Below are positions 25,922-38,000 of a stretch of DNA of 64,000 nucleotides, piece by piece. Source of the stretch: Chitinophaga sp. SYP-B3965 (GTDB lineage: Bacteria; Bacteroidota; Bacteroidia; Chitinophagales; Chitinophagaceae); the NCBI RefSeq assembly GCF_009647655.1, contig NZ_WJFD01000005.1, forward strand, positions 62,001 through 126,000. Direction: 5' to 3'. The notes under the pieces were generated by a model. It did no database searches. It worked only from the letters and a program-made list of their open reading frames with translations, and was not told the DNA's origin. Position numbers and translations under genes: made by a program. Within the stretch, counting starts at the first letter, position 1, and each line of letters opens with the position of its first letter.

Positions 25922-27151
25922 TTAGAGATTAATAGTGATCGTAAATTCAGTCCCTTTATTTATATCACTCCGGCAACTAATAATGCCATTCATGATCTCA
26001 GCGTATTTCCTTACAATATGCAAACCCAAACCAGTACCCTGTATATTGGATACATTACTTCCCCTGAAGAACCGCTCAAACAGATGGTGCATATCTGATG
26101 CCGGGATGCCCATCCCATTATCACTAACAGACATCACCAACATTTTTTTTGAGATCGTTGTTTGTACAACGATCCTTCCGTCTGTAGGAGAGAATTTAAT
26201 AGCATTGGATACCAGGTTCAGCACAATATGTTTTAACAGCGAAGGGTCCGATAGCAGCAGGGCAGCGCCTGTGTGGTGGTATTCTATCGTTTGATCCTGT
26301 TTCTTTAATCCGTCCATTTCACTGATAATAGTATCAATATGTTTTTCTAAGTTGAACTTAACTTTCTTTTCATTTGTTTTCCCTTCCTCGATCTTGCCTA
26401 CTGAAAGGAAGTCATTGAGTATACCCGTTAGCAGGTTTGCAGAGGAAACGATCCGCTGTATATGTTTCTCCCGTTTGGGCTGATCTGTAGGTTCCTCATA
26501 TTTACTGACCAGATAGGCGGAAGACAAAATGGTGCTGAGTGGCGTTCTGAATTCATGAGAAGCCAGGGAAACAAAGCGGGATTTCAGTTCGTTCAATTCT
26601 ATTTCTTTTTCAAGTGCTACATTCAGAAAATTATTCACCCGTTGTAATTCTACATCTTTTGCTTTCGCCTCTTTGATCTGTTCTCCGAGTTGCCGTACTG
26701 TTTCAGTTAAGGATTCTGTTCGGTCTTCCACTTTTTTCTCCAGTTCTGCATTTAATTGTTTTAATGCTTTTTCTGCATCCTTTCTGCCGGAAATAAAACT
26801 GACAAAAGCAATGGCAAACTGCCCCTCTTCTGTTTTATAAGTACCCAGGCTCACTTCAACCGGCACTTCACTTCCATCTTTTCTGACGGCAAAAAGATCC
26901 TGCCCCAGGCCCATTGGCCGGTTGCGGGGATTTATGCCATATACTTCCCGGTGCTGTTCATGCTGCGACTTGAAACGGTGGGGTATCAGTTTCTCTACTT
27001 TCTGGCCAATGATCTCTGATTCAATGTATCCGAACTCCTTTAAAATGAATGGATTAGCCATCAGGATACAACCACTGCCATCTGCTATTATGATACCCAT
27101 GGTAGCATAATTGAAAAGCACATCGAAATCAATATGGCGGCTATGATGCAT
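25922..27151 (-). CDS. PAS-containing soluble sensor histidine kinase
   Basis: This 409-residue kinase without membrane segments has an N-terminal PAS domain (about 10-125, with GCILMANPFILKEFGY). A coiled coil follows (about 130-190), then HisKA with the phospho-acceptor His in SLASHEFRTPLSTIL (about residue 204), then HATPase_c (N box NLVSNAIKFSP, G boxes DNGMGIP and GTGLGLHIV). The absence of transmembrane segments points to a cytoplasmic signal such as redox or a small molecule. It is the first gene of an operon with the REC-Crp regulator. Its start is 404 nt from the first DUF4402 gene in the divergent direction. Confidence 0.92.
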   Translation of the reverse strand: MHHSRHIDFDVLFNYATMGIIIADGSGCILMANPFILKEFGYIESEIIGQKVEKLIPHRFKSQHEQHREVYGINPRNRPMGLGQDLFAVRKDGSEVPVEVSLGTYKTEEGQFAIAFVSFISGRKDAEKALKQLNAELEKKVEDRTESLTETVRQLGEQIKEAKAKDVELQRVNNFLNVALEKEIELNELKSRFVSLASHEFRTPLSTILSSAYLVSKYEEPTDQPKREKHIQRIVSSANLLTGILNDFLSVGKIEEGKTNEKKVKFNLEKHIDTIISEMDGLKKQDQTIEYHHTGAALLLSDPSLLKHIVLNLVSNAIKFSPTDGRIVVQTTISKKMLVMSVSDNGMGIPASDMHHLFERFFRGSNVSNIQGTGLGLHIVRKYAEIMNGIISCRSDINKGTEFTITINL

Positions 27152-27299
27152 ATCTGCAGATAATAAAGGGAAGGGTTAGAACGTCATCATATTACTTATT
27201 CCTACACTTTAGAGAATTGTCATAAACTACGTGTATAGATGTAATATAGGTTATTTATACTGCCCTAAATGTTATCGTTCACCAACCGCTGATCAGAAT

Positions 27300-27311
27300 C
27301 ATTTTTAAATG
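27300..27311. promoter_or_regulatory. Conserved palindrome CATTT-N2-AAATG, candidate operator (copy 1)
   Basis: CATTTTTAAATG is a perfect palindrome of two 5-nt arms with a 2-nt spacer. It lies 11 nt before the -33 TTG, around position -53. The same palindrome with a changed spacer sits at the same distance in copy 2 (43425-43436). Confidence 0.5.
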
Positions 27312-27322
27312 GATCATGGTCA

Positions 27323-27353
27323 TTGCGCACGGGCATGCACCGGCGTATGTTTG
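27323..27353 (+). promoter_or_regulatory. Promoter of the DUF4402/usher-like operon
   Basis: The -33 TTG at 27323-27325 and the -7 TATGTTTG at 27346-27353 are separated by 20 nt. Both elements and the spacing are kept in the second copy at 43448-43478. The predicted leader is about 195 nt before the first structural gene. Confidence 0.7.
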
Positions 27354-27471
27354 TAAGGAAGAAATGGCAACGTAGATGCCCCCTGTACGATAAAGCTTGT
27401 CCTGTTCCCTATACTTACTATAAACTCTTTTTATCATATCCTAATACTGAAGAATTGAAACAAAAAACCTG

Positions 27472-27540
27472 ATGAAAAGCACATGCGGGAAATTTCGTAC
27501 CGCATTTTTTTTGACCAAACACTATTCTCTCACTTTCTAA
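27472..27540 (+). CDS. Possible 22-residue leader peptide
   Basis: The short frame starts ATGAAAAGCAC, identical over 11 nt to the start of the DUF4402 gene at 27556, and ends in TAA at 27540. It encodes MKSTCGKFRTAFFLTKHYSL plus two residues. It runs through the terminator-like hairpin at 27483-27512, so ribosomes translating it would disrupt the hairpin. It may be an attenuation leader peptide, or only the dead start of a duplicated subunit gene. Confidence 0.35.
   Translation: MKSTCGKFRTAFFLTKHYSLTF
27483..27512 (+). terminator. Terminator-like attenuator in the fibre operon leader
   Basis: The stem ATGCGG/CCGCAT (27483-27488 with 27500-27505) has an 11-nt loop and is followed by a run of eight T. 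It lies between the promoter and the first gene, so it would limit read-through unless antagonised. Confidence 0.6.
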
Positions 27541-27555
27541 ACTAAAAAAGGATTA

Positions 27556-28071
27556 ATGAAAAGCACTTTCTATGTATGCATAACTATGGTTGTAATGGCA
27601 GGCTTTACTACTCATGCATCTGCACAGGAATCAGCCTCTGCTACTGCTACCGCTACAGTTATAACACCTATCAGTATCGTCAAAGATGTTGATATGAATT
27701 TCGGCAACGTAACCGTTCAGTCTACCACTAGTGGTACGGTTGTATTATCTCCGGCAGGTTTGCGAACTGCAACCCTTGGGGTAAAACTTCCTTCAACCAA
27801 TGGAACAGTATCTGCCGCTTCGTTTACGGTGAGTGGCACAGGCAATTATCATTACACGATCACCTTGCCTCTTTCTGCCGTCACTATCTCAAGTGGTGCC
27901 AATACTATGACCGTAACTACGTTTACGAGCACCCCGTCAGGAGCTGGTGGTGTACTCACAGCCGGTGAACAGACCCTCAACGTAGGCGCTACTCTGAATG
28001 TAGGAGCGGCTCAACCTTCTGGAGTGTATGTTTCTGATACCCCTTTTGATGTTATCGTGAATTACAATTAA
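27556..28071 (+). CDS. DUF4402 pilin-like surface subunit 1
   Basis: This 171-residue secreted protein has a signal peptide ending HASAQE and a DUF4402-type beta-sandwich. Family marks are DMNFGNVTV near the start of the mature chain, NYHYTITLP in the middle, VGATLNVGAAQPSGVY and the closing VIVNYN. DUF4402 proteins are small Bacteroidota surface subunits, and I infer a pilin-like role from the following chaperone and the distal usher-like gene. The mature chain is rich in Thr, Ser and Val, as in fibre subunits. It is the first gene of the operon and ends TAATG; a hairpin follows that may reduce downstream expression, as is known for major pilin genes. Confidence 0.82.
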   Translation: MKSTFYVCITMVVMAGFTTHASAQESASATATATVITPISIVKDVDMNFGNVTVQSTTSGTVVLSPAGLRTATLGVKLPSTNGTVSAASFTVSGTGNYHYTITLPLSAVTISSGANTMTVTTFTSTPSGAGGVLTAGEQTLNVGATLNVGAAQPSGVYVSDTPFDVIVNYN

Positions 28072-28081
28072 TGCCTCTTAC

Positions 28082-28120
28082 TTCCGGATACGGTACACAT
28101 TGTACCATATCCGGAATTTT
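28082..28120 (+). terminator. Hairpin after subunit 1, probable partial terminator
   Basis: The stem has 15 positions (arms 28082-28096 and 28102-28116) with one C-A mismatch and a 5-nt loop, followed by TTTT. It lies between the pilin-like gene and the chaperone start at 28146. Confidence 0.6.
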
Positions 28121-28145
28121 ATACACCACTACTAAAAACATATCC

Positions 28146-28982
28146 ATGAATGTGCGCGCAAAGGTATTATGCTGTATTACCCTGCTTATGACCTTTTTTC
28201 CAATAGGACTTGCAGCACAAGGGGGCTTGTTGATAACCCCGGGAAGGGTGGTCTTTGATGGCCAGAAAAGAATGCAGGAGCTTAACCTCGCTAATGCAGG
28301 GAAAGATACAGCAAGATATCTTATCTCTTTTATAGAAATAAAAATGAATGGGGATGGCACTTTTGAGCAGATCACGCAGCCGGAACCAGGGCAATATTTT
28401 GCCAGTAATAACCTTCGGTTTTTTCCACGCAGTATAAAGCTTGCTCCCAACGAGTCGCAGGTGGTGAAGTTACAACTGGTGAAGAATAGCCAGCTGGCGC
28501 CTGGCGAATACCGTTCGCATATGTATTTCAGAGCCGTTCCAGAAGAAGTGCCGTTGGGAGAAAAAACGCCCGGAAAAGATCCTTCCGGTATATCTGTACA
28601 ACTCAAACCCATTTTTGGTATTTCCATTCCTGTTATTATAAGAGTGGGGGAAAATAAAGCAGACGTAAGCATTTCAGGTGTAGCCCTTGCATGGGGGGAG
28701 GATCTGCAACCCATTCTTAGCATGGTACTCAACCGCACCGGAAATATGTCCGTTTACGGAGATCTTAAAATAGACCTCATTTCACCAAAAGGAAAAATAA
28801 CACAGGTAGGAGATATAAAAGGAATTGCTGTTTATACGCCCATTTCCAGCCGCAGTATGCGGGTGATGCTCAATAAAATTGCCGGTGTCGATTACAAAAC
28901 CGGAAAATTACATATCACGTATACAACTCCTTCCACCGGAGGATCCGTAAAAACAATAGAAACAGAGCTCATGCTATTCTAA
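28146..28982 (+). CDS. PapD-like periplasmic chaperone
   Basis: This 278-residue protein has a signal peptide (VLCCITLLMTFFPIGLAAQ) and a periplasmic chaperone fold. The mature start GGLLITPGRVVFDGQ resembles the A1 strand. LRFFPRSIKLAPNESQVVKL (about residues 83-102) matches the F-P-x3-L-x-P-x3-Q-x-V/I element of PapD/FimC chaperones. The second domain is visible after IPVIIRVGEN. It is somewhat longer than classical chaperones. A frame opens earlier at 28071 in TAATG overlap, but that extension spans the hairpin at 28082-28116, so I choose 28146. Its presence between subunit and usher-like genes gives the locus its chaperone-usher character. Confidence 0.8.
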   Translation: MNVRAKVLCCITLLMTFFPIGLAAQGGLLITPGRVVFDGQKRMQELNLANAGKDTARYLISFIEIKMNGDGTFEQITQPEPGQYFASNNLRFFPRSIKLAPNESQVVKLQLVKNSQLAPGEYRSHMYFRAVPEEVPLGEKTPGKDPSGISVQLKPIFGISIPVIIRVGENKADVSISGVALAWGEDLQPILSMVLNRTGNMSVYGDLKIDLISPKGKITQVGDIKGIAVYTPISSRSMRVMLNKIAGVDYKTGKLHITYTTPSTGGSVKTIETELMLF

Positions 28983-29033
28983 CGGAAATCTATTGCTGCA
29001 ATCAGGCAGGCAATTGTAATATAATTCCGAAAT

Positions 29034-32000
29034 ATGAAAAACATTTACATATCCTCTTTATTCGTTTTACTGGCATTTATAAGCCTCCCGCTATCTGCTC
29101 AAACTATTACTAATTATACTTTTGCTGCTTCTACCGGTACTTTTACTGCTTTAACAAGTCCAACAGCTACGACCTGGTCCGGTTTAACCGATGATGCCAT
29201 TTCTGACATTATACCTATTGGATTTGATTTCTGGTATATGGGTGTTCATTACACTTCCGTATCAGCCAGTACGAATGGCTGGTTGGCACTTGGTACTATT
29301 CAGACGGATAATTTATATACCAATAATTTGTCTTCCGCAGGTGCACCCAGGCCAGTGATTGCCCCTTTGTGGGACGATCTGGATGTTGTTGCATTTACAA
29401 ATGTTACCTATAAAACAACCGGTACGGCTGGCAGCAGGGTGTTTACCATACAATACCTGAATGTAAAATGGTATTACCTGGCCTCACTTAGTGTATGTTC
29501 TTTCCAGGTAAAACTTCATGAAAGTACCGGCAAGATTGAATTTGTTTATAGATCAGAATTAGGGCCCGCTTCCAATACTTCCGCATCTATCGGTATTACA
29601 GCTGCTGCAACAGGATCGGGAACTTTCCTGTCCGTCAGTAATGCGGGAACTACTGTAAGTTCAACCGTAGAAGCCAGCATCACCACCAAACGTGCTTCTG
29701 GCGCCACATATGGCTTTACCCCGCCGGTTCCCGCAGCTCCGGGTAGTTTAACATTCTCGGGTATTAGTAATAACGCTATGACGTTGAACTGGGTTGATCT
29801 GTCTGCCAATGAAAGAGGATTTGCCATTTATAGTTCAACAGATGGGGTGAATTATAATTTTGTTACACAAGCTGGTGCTGGTAGTACCAACTCTTCTCAA
29901 ACCGGATTAACCAGCAATGCTACTTATTACTGGAAGGTATATGCAATTACAGAGGGTGGATTAAGTAGTGCATTAAGCGGTAGCCAGGCCACTATTTGCA
30001 GCCCGCCTGCGGCCCCGGTTGTTACAAGCCCGGTGGCGTATTGTCAAAATGCTGTTTCCATACCATTAACTGCCACAGGAACAAATCTTTTATGGAGCGT
30101 GGGAACCACCATCACAGGAGCAGCGGGAGGTACAGGTACATTATCGGTAACTGCTCCGATAGATGGTGGAACGAATAATAAGAAGATCAATTTCACCACC
30201 ACAACAGCGAATGTTACCATTACTGCTGTGGATTATTATATTCCTGCCAATCAGCCCGTAAGCGGCCTTGTTCTGGGTATTTTTAACAGTGCGGGTACTC
30301 TTATTTCCACATCCTCCACTACTACCACACAAATAGCCGGTGCTACTTCCGTTACCAAAACCAACCTGTTTAATTATAATATTGCAGTTGCCGGTAACTA
30401 TAGCATAGGCATAGTGTCTGGTACTGGTATTATAGGAAGTGATAATCCCGGCTTTCCTATCACGGAAGTTACAGGCACCATTAATATTACGGGTGTTTCT
30501 GTTGCAGGCTTCAGGTGTTTTAATAATATCCGCTTTGTTGTGAATGGAGGTTCATCTACAGCGCCTGCTCCTTCTACTGTTAGTACAGGCTCCACAATTT
30601 ACAAGGTTACGCAAACAGTGAATGGCTGTGTTAGTTTGCCTGCAAATATAACAGTTAACATTACAGCCCCTAATATATCCCAGGTACCAACTGCCAGCCT
30701 TATCTCCAAATATGTTTTTAACGGGAATGCAAATGACGGCACGGGCAATAATACCGGTACATTGCAAAATGCTCCTGCACTGACCGCAGACCGGTTTGGT
30801 ATTGCCAACAGCGCTTATGCCTTTAATGGTACATCTCAATACATATCTACTACAAGCGCCTATGTAAACCCCAGTAACTTTACGGTTTCTATCTGGTTTA
30901 AAACAAATACAACCACGGGCGGAAAACTAATAGGCTTTGGAAGAGAACAGTTAGGTTCGAGCGGGCAGTTTGATCGTCATATTTATATGAACAATGCCGG
31001 CCAGGTATATTTCGGTACTTATGCAAACGGCGTAGTGACCGTCAATTCGGATCTGTCCTATAATGACAATAAATGGCATCTGGCTACGGCTTCTTTATCA
31101 ACCACAACGGGTATGGCCTTATATATAGACGGCACCCTGATAGCTGCTAATGCTACGGCCACTACTGCTGAAAATTATACAGGTTACTGGAGGATAGGAT
31201 TTGATAATTTGAGTGGCTGGACGTCACAGCCTTCCAGTTTTTATTTTAACGGTTCGCTGGACGATGCATTGATCTATGACAGAACACTCAGTGGTGCGGA
31301 AATAGCAACATTATTTGTTTCTCCGGATGGAGCCGGCAACAACGGTCCGGCATGTGCCGGATCATCCATTACCCTTAGTGCTACAACAATAGGAGGCGCT
31401 ACGTATGGCTGGACGGGCCCGAATGGTTTTACCTCTTCCCTGCAGAATCCTGTTTTTACTTATACAGCCGCATCAGCAGGTATATATACATTGAAAGTAA
31501 CAATAGATGGATGTATTGCAACCGCCTATACAAATGTGGTGGCTTCTGCCAGCTCAGGCCAGTGGACCGGTAACGTCAGCACGGATTGGGCAAACGGGGG
31601 TAACTGGTGTACCGGTATTGTGCCAACTGCTGCAACGAATGTTGTGATCCCGTCAAGTGCCACACGGATGCCATCTATTATCAGCAGTGTTACGTGTAAA
31701 GATCTAACTATTAATAGTGGTGCAACGCTTACCATTTCTGTTGCAGGCACTTTAAATATTGCCGGTGCACTCACTAATGGAGGTACTATCACGAATGGCG
31801 GAACCATTAATTTTAATGGTACTGCAGGGCAACAAACATTTTCAGGCATTACTTCCTTCTATAATTTAACCATCAGCAATACCAGCGGGCTCCTGCTGCC
31901 GGGCACCATCACCATTAATAATAACCTCACTATTGCTGCCGGTACACTGAATGCTAATAACTTTAATGTAACGGTGAATGGTAACTGGGTGAATAATGTT

Positions 32001-35000
32001 TCCACTGCAGGTTTCACCGGGGGCACGGCTACCGTAACTTTCAGTAGTGCTGCAGCACAAACCATCGGGGGAACATTTGCCACCACCTTTAATAATTTAA
32101 CAGTTGCAAATACAGCAGGTGCTGTTACTTTAAATGGCAATATCCAAATAGCCGGCAACCTTTCCGTATCCAGCGGAATTTTCGACCTCGGCGCGTTCAC
32201 GGCGGACCGTACCAGCATGGGAGGCATACTTACTGTTGCTAATAACGCAACATTGAAGATTGGAGGAACGAATACATTTCCGGCTAATTATGCCACTAAT
32301 ACATTGGTGGTAGCAAGTACAGTATTATATTCCGGCACTAACCAGGCCATAGCCAACCAGGCATATGGAAATCTTACACTGAGCAGTTCTGTTGGCGCAG
32401 CTGTGAAAACATTTCCGGCTACAGCATTAGATATTATTGGTAACCTTACCAGTACCGTGGGCACTGGTACTGCGGTTACATTTACAGCAGCTTCCGCTAT
32501 AACCGTTAACGGAAATGTTACTATTGGCGCCTCCACGATATTTAATGGGGGCAGCTATGTTCACAACATGGGGGCATCCTGGGCTAACGGCGGAACTTTT
32601 AACGGGAACAGCAGTACCATCACCTTTACTGGTGCAGGTGCTGCCATCAGTGGCGCAGGCGCACAAAACTTCAATAATCTTACCGCTGCTGCTTCATTGG
32701 TCCACTTCTCTGCAGGAAGCATCAGCTTATCAGGTAATCTTACTACAACCGCCGGTGGTTCCTTCAGCCAGGCTTCCGGTGGAACATTATTGATGACAGG
32801 TTTGGGTACTACTATCTCTGGTGAAGGCGTTTCTCCGGATAACCTGAGCATTAGCGGAACGGTTAGCAGTACCGCATTATTGAATATTACAGGAAACTTA
32901 GCAGTGAGCGGAAGCTTTGATGCAAGTGCGGCGCCTGTAACAATGAGCGGCACTTCAAAAAGCATATCCGGATCAGGAAGCAAGAGTTTTGGCGTATTAT
33001 CTATTACAGGCACTATCACTACCGATGCAGATCTTTCCATTTCATCAGGTCTTTCCGTGAATGGAAGTTTATCCGCATCTGCAGGAACAGCAACATTCAC
33101 AGGCGTATCTACGCTCGGTGGACCAGCAAACCTGTACAACGTTACCATCAATGGAACATCATTACAATTGTCCAGCAATGCAACATTGGGAGTTGCCAAT
33201 GCATTAACTGTCAGCGCCGGTAATCTGGATGTAACTTCATCCATACCCAATATGGTCAATTTTAATGGTCCAGGTGTTCAGAACATTCCAGCTATAACCT
33301 ATTATGATCTCGTGTTTTCCAATGGCGGCAGCAAATCAGCTCAGGGTAATTTAACTGTCAACAATAATATAAACATTGCCAGTGGGGCCACGTTTCTTCC
33401 CGGGGCCTTTACCCATTCAATTTATAATGACTGGACCAACAACGGCAGTTTTACCGCGGGTACCAGCACCATTCAGTTCCTTGGAACTGCAACAACTAGT
33501 ATCAGTGGGAATACCACGTTTAATATACTGACTATAAATAATAGTGCTTCGTCAGCGGAAATTATCCTGGAAAGTAATGTAACTGCCGATATCGTAAATA
33601 TGATCATGGGCATTATTACTACCGGTACAAACACGCTCACCATTACAAATACAAGAACGGGCAATGGTAAAATAACAGGGAATATTCAGCGTACGCATAG
33701 TTTTACAACAGGCATTCCTTATGCTTTTGAAACCCCCTATAATACCATTACTTTTTCATCCGTGTCTTTGGTAACCAGCATTACCGTTTCTATCACAGAA
33801 GAAAACATTAAAGATTTCCCTTTTGGGGGAGCCGCCAATGAGCAGTATATCATATCTGTTCCATCAGGAACATATAATGCTACGCTTAGGCTGGATTATG
33901 AGGATGATGAACTGAATGGGAACAATGAAGCGTCCATGACATTATGGAGATTTAACGGAACCTCATGGGCCTCTGCTGGTAAAACAGCCAACAGTACGAT
34001 CCTGAATTACGTGGAACTGAGTGGTTTAACAAACATTGCCGGCCGCTGGGCTATGTCTGGTGCCGCTAACCTTATTCAATGGAATGGCAGTGTTAGTACG
34101 GACTGGCATAATGCTGCCAACTGGACTACATTACAGGGTGCGCCCACAATGCCTCCTTCCATAACAGATATTGTTAATCTGGGAACAGCTCCATTTAATT
34201 TTCAACCAACTATCAGTGCCGGTGCATCGGCGAAGAATATCCATTTTGGAGATGCCCAGGCATTAACGTTATCGATTGCCGGCGGCGGATCGCTTGCTGT
34301 TGCAGGGAACGTTGATGGTAGCTGGAGCACCAATGTAGTGCATACTATAAATGTAAATAACCAAACCTTCACTGTAAACGGGAATGTAGATCTGAGTAAT
34401 GGTATCAATGGTCAGGCCACAAACCTGAACATAGGCTCCGGTACCGTTAATATCTTCGGAACACTAACGGAGTCCGGTAATGCCAATATTACTTTCAGTG
34501 GTGCCGGAATCCTGAATATTCATGAGGATTTCAATTATATAAATGGTGTATTCAGTGCCGGAAATGGAACCGTAGTATATAATGGAGATGGAAACCAGAA
34601 CATTGCAAATGTGATCTATCATGACCTTACCATTGATAAACCGGCGGGATTATCTGCTATACATGATTCTGTAACTGTTTTGGGAAATGTATTGATTGCA
34701 TCCGGTGAACTGGATAATTATGCTATTACTACAATGGCAGGAAATGTTACCATTTCTTCAGGGGCTGTCATGCATAATAATGGAGCTTTGTCTATCGGCG
34801 GTAACTGGCTTAATAATGGAACTTATATAGCTACAGGAGCAGGTACTTCATTTAATGGAAACGGTACACAAACGATCTCCGCTTCAACATTCAACAATCT
34901 GAACATCAAAAAACCGGTAGGTACGAGTGCTGTGCTCACAGGTAATGTTATTATAAATGGAGATCTGACGATAACATCCGGTACGCTTGATATTCAGACA

Positions 35001-38000
35001 TTTGATTGTAACAGGAGCGTTCTGGGTGGAATTGCTACATTAGGGGATTCCGGTACTATCATCATTGGGGCTGATAACGCCCCTGCTACTTTTACCAGCT
35101 ATGTATTGGGTGATTCAAGTACGGTTGTTTTCAATGGCAGCAGTGCACAAACACTATACCTGCCCGATGTCAGTTTCGGGCATCTTATTTTGCGTAATGG
35201 AGGCCTTAAAACATTAACTTCACCCATTAACATCAAAGGCAATCTAACAATAGAAAGCGGATCTTTCTTTGACGGGAGTGATGATGTCATTACACTGTAT
35301 GGGCATTGGATAAACAGGGGAACTTTTATCCCATCAGCAAGCACCATTTTATGTAGCGGTACGGCAAAAAACATTGAAGGTAATGTTACTTTTAACCATG
35401 TAGCCATTTTTGGAAGTTATACGATCCTGAATGATGTTACTTTTAATGGACTGCTGAATGTTACCAGTACGGGATCCTTAATGGGCGGCCCTGCTATTCA
35501 TACACTGCTTCATGGGGATCTGATAAACAGCGGGGTATTGTATACCCTGGGAACCACCTCTTATTCAGGGAATACGGTACAAACCCTTAGTTTGATCAAT
35601 GCCATAACAACCGTTGCATTGACAGTGAATTTTAATGGTACAATACCACCTGTACTTAACTCTACTTCTACTGCGCAATTTGGCTATTTGAACATTAATA
35701 ATACAGGAGGGATAAATCCAAGCGTAGGCTGGAATATCTTGTATTCATTGACAGTGGGGGCCGGGGCATCATTCAACGGTGGTGTTCCTACACATAATAT
35801 ATTGGGCGCCGTTACTAATAATGGGAAGATCACCAGTAATGGAAGATTGAATTTTATTCCCTCTTTAGCAGCAACGTTAGATCTCGGAAGTGATTTCTCC
35901 AGTACCGGGACAGTAAATTTTGGAGGCGCCGGTGCAATGACCCTTGCAGGCGTTCCGGATTCTTTCCACAATGTTATCATTGCCAATACAAATAGTGCAG
36001 GAATATCTTCTTCTGCGGACTGGAAGATTAAAAATGATCTGACAGTCAACAGCGGTTCTATACTGAATGCAGGTAGTTATACTTATTTAGTAGGAAGAAA
36101 TATTGCAAACAGGGGAGTGATCAACAGAGGTACTTCCAAATTTATATTGAATGGAACAGCTATACAGGATGTTTATTCAGCATCTGCATTTAATGATCTT
36201 ACGATCAATAAAGTAACGGGTTCAACAGTCCAGTCTTCTGATATAACAGTAAATGGGGTCTTAGATTTTATAGCAGGTCAGATCACAACAGGTAACAATA
36301 TCCTTATACAGCCTTCTGCCGGAACAGTTACCGGCGCTGGCCAGAATACGGGCTGGGTGTTTGGGCAACTCCGCAGGAATATAACAACAGGGGCTAACAC
36401 TAAAACATTTGAAGTGGGGGATTCTTTAAACTATACGCCTGTTTCTGTAGCGTTTTCAAGTGTAACCACGGCCGGAGACCTTACCGTCTTTACCACTGCC
36501 GGAGATCATCCCGATATTAGTAATTCCACTATTAATACGTCTAAAAGTGTGAACAGGTTCTGGACCCTCTCTAATAGTGGCATCTTGTTTACAGACTATA
36601 GTGTAACCTTCAATTACGCGGCTACTGATCTGGATGCAGGCATAAACACCAGTGCGCTGATCATAGGAGACCGTGTGGATGGGGTGTGGATGTATCCTTC
36701 CATTGGAACGTTATCCGGCAATAGTGTGCAGGCAACAGGACTCAGCCATTTCCAGGATTTCCAGATAGGGCAGATGAATATTTATATAAAAACATGGGAT
36801 GGCGGTGCAGGGACCAGCAACTGGGGAGATGCCGCCAACTGGAATATTGACGGTGTTCCTGTGGCTACTGATAATGTGGAACTGACGGGTGCCTATGTTA
36901 TAAACATTGATGTAGCAGCCGCCACTAATAACTTATTGCTGAATAACGCCAACCTGTTGCTTACCAGTACTTCCGGTCATTCCCTTACTGTATCCGGCAA
37001 CTTTACATTAAGTGCCGGTACATTTAATATGGCTGCTGCATTTCCGTCCATTTCCGGAACAATTGATCTGACTGGCGGCACAGTTGGATTTACCGGTAGC
37101 GGCACGCAAACAATTCCGGCATACAATTATAATAATGTAACCAGTAGTTCAACCGGGAACCGTGTATTGGCAGGAAGTGGTATCATTGGTATTGCAGGAG
37201 CATTTGCACCAGGCAGTAATAACTATACGGTCACCGGCAGTACAGTTAATTTCAATGGTAACGGGGTACAAACCGTAGCTAAATTTAACTATAATGATCT
37301 TGTATTAAGTAATACGGGAGACAAGATATTTAGTAGTGATACAACAGGAATTGCAGGAGCCATATCAATTACAGGAAGTGCAACAATAAATGCAACGGCC
37401 AATTCTTCCACGATCAGTTATAATGGGGCGGCAGATCAGACCATAGAAGAGATGACCTATTATAACTTGGATGTAAAGAGTACGGGAGGGGTGGTTTGTT
37501 TCCTTGATGCCACAATAAATAATGATCTAAGCGTTACCTCGGGAACTGTTAGCATTGGTAATGATGCAGCAGTGCATACGATAGGAATAAGCAGGAATAT
37601 AATGGTTGCCAGTGGCGCTACGTTTGATGTTTTCGAAAATTCAGATGCTACACACCTGCTTTATATACAAGGCAACATCGTTAACAATGGCACATTCAAC
37701 CTGAGGGCTGATGCAGAGAGTTTATGCAATGTGACATTTAATGATAATACTGATCAATCCATTTCAGGGTCTGGTGTGATCACAAATTTTAATCTTATCA
37801 ATATAGACCTTGGTGATGAGGATTTCCTGGATGTTACTGCCACAAATTTCTCCGCGCCGGCAGGGTTCCTCACCCTCAGCAATGGATCCTTTAATCTGAA
37901 CAGTGCCGGGGTAAGCATAATACCATTTACTACAGATATTACTACCGGTAACTTTTTAATACCCGCCACGGCTGGCTTATGGGTAAATGCGGGAACTATT

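Larger units (their letters stand above)
27291..27441 (+). repeat. Duplicated promoter-leader, copy 1 (upstream of fibre operon)
   Basis: This 151-nt stretch is repeated at 43416-43565. Over the first 120 aligned columns I count 25 differences (about 79% identity). The longest identical blocks are AGGAAGAAATGGCAACGTAG plus AT (27356-27377) and ATAAAGCTTGTCCT. It includes a palindrome, a -33/-7 promoter and the first part of the transcript. The rest of the 404-nt intergenic region holds a leader ORF and a terminator-like hairpin. Confidence 0.85.

Noticed and set aside
27326..27390. Possible structured leader RNA with compensating base changes (GGGCAT/ATGCCC in copy 1, GTAT/ATAC in copy 2)
   Set aside because: In the ungapped alignment the left arms are shifted by 2 nt between copies, and part of the left arm lies in the promoter spacer, before the transcription start. 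The pairing is probably coincidental.
27356..27440. c-di-GMP or other known riboswitch in the duplicated leader
   Set aside because: I could not match the conserved blocks to the consensus of the GEMM classes or another riboswitch that I know.
32561..33259. 232-codon open frame on the minus strand, with several similar antisense frames (e.g. 37754-38293, 31859-32227)
   Set aside because: All lie inside the giant adhesin gene. Its Thr/Ala/Gly/Asn-rich repeats create long antisense frames rich in Val, Pro and Leu. They have no start context, neighbours or recognisable domain.
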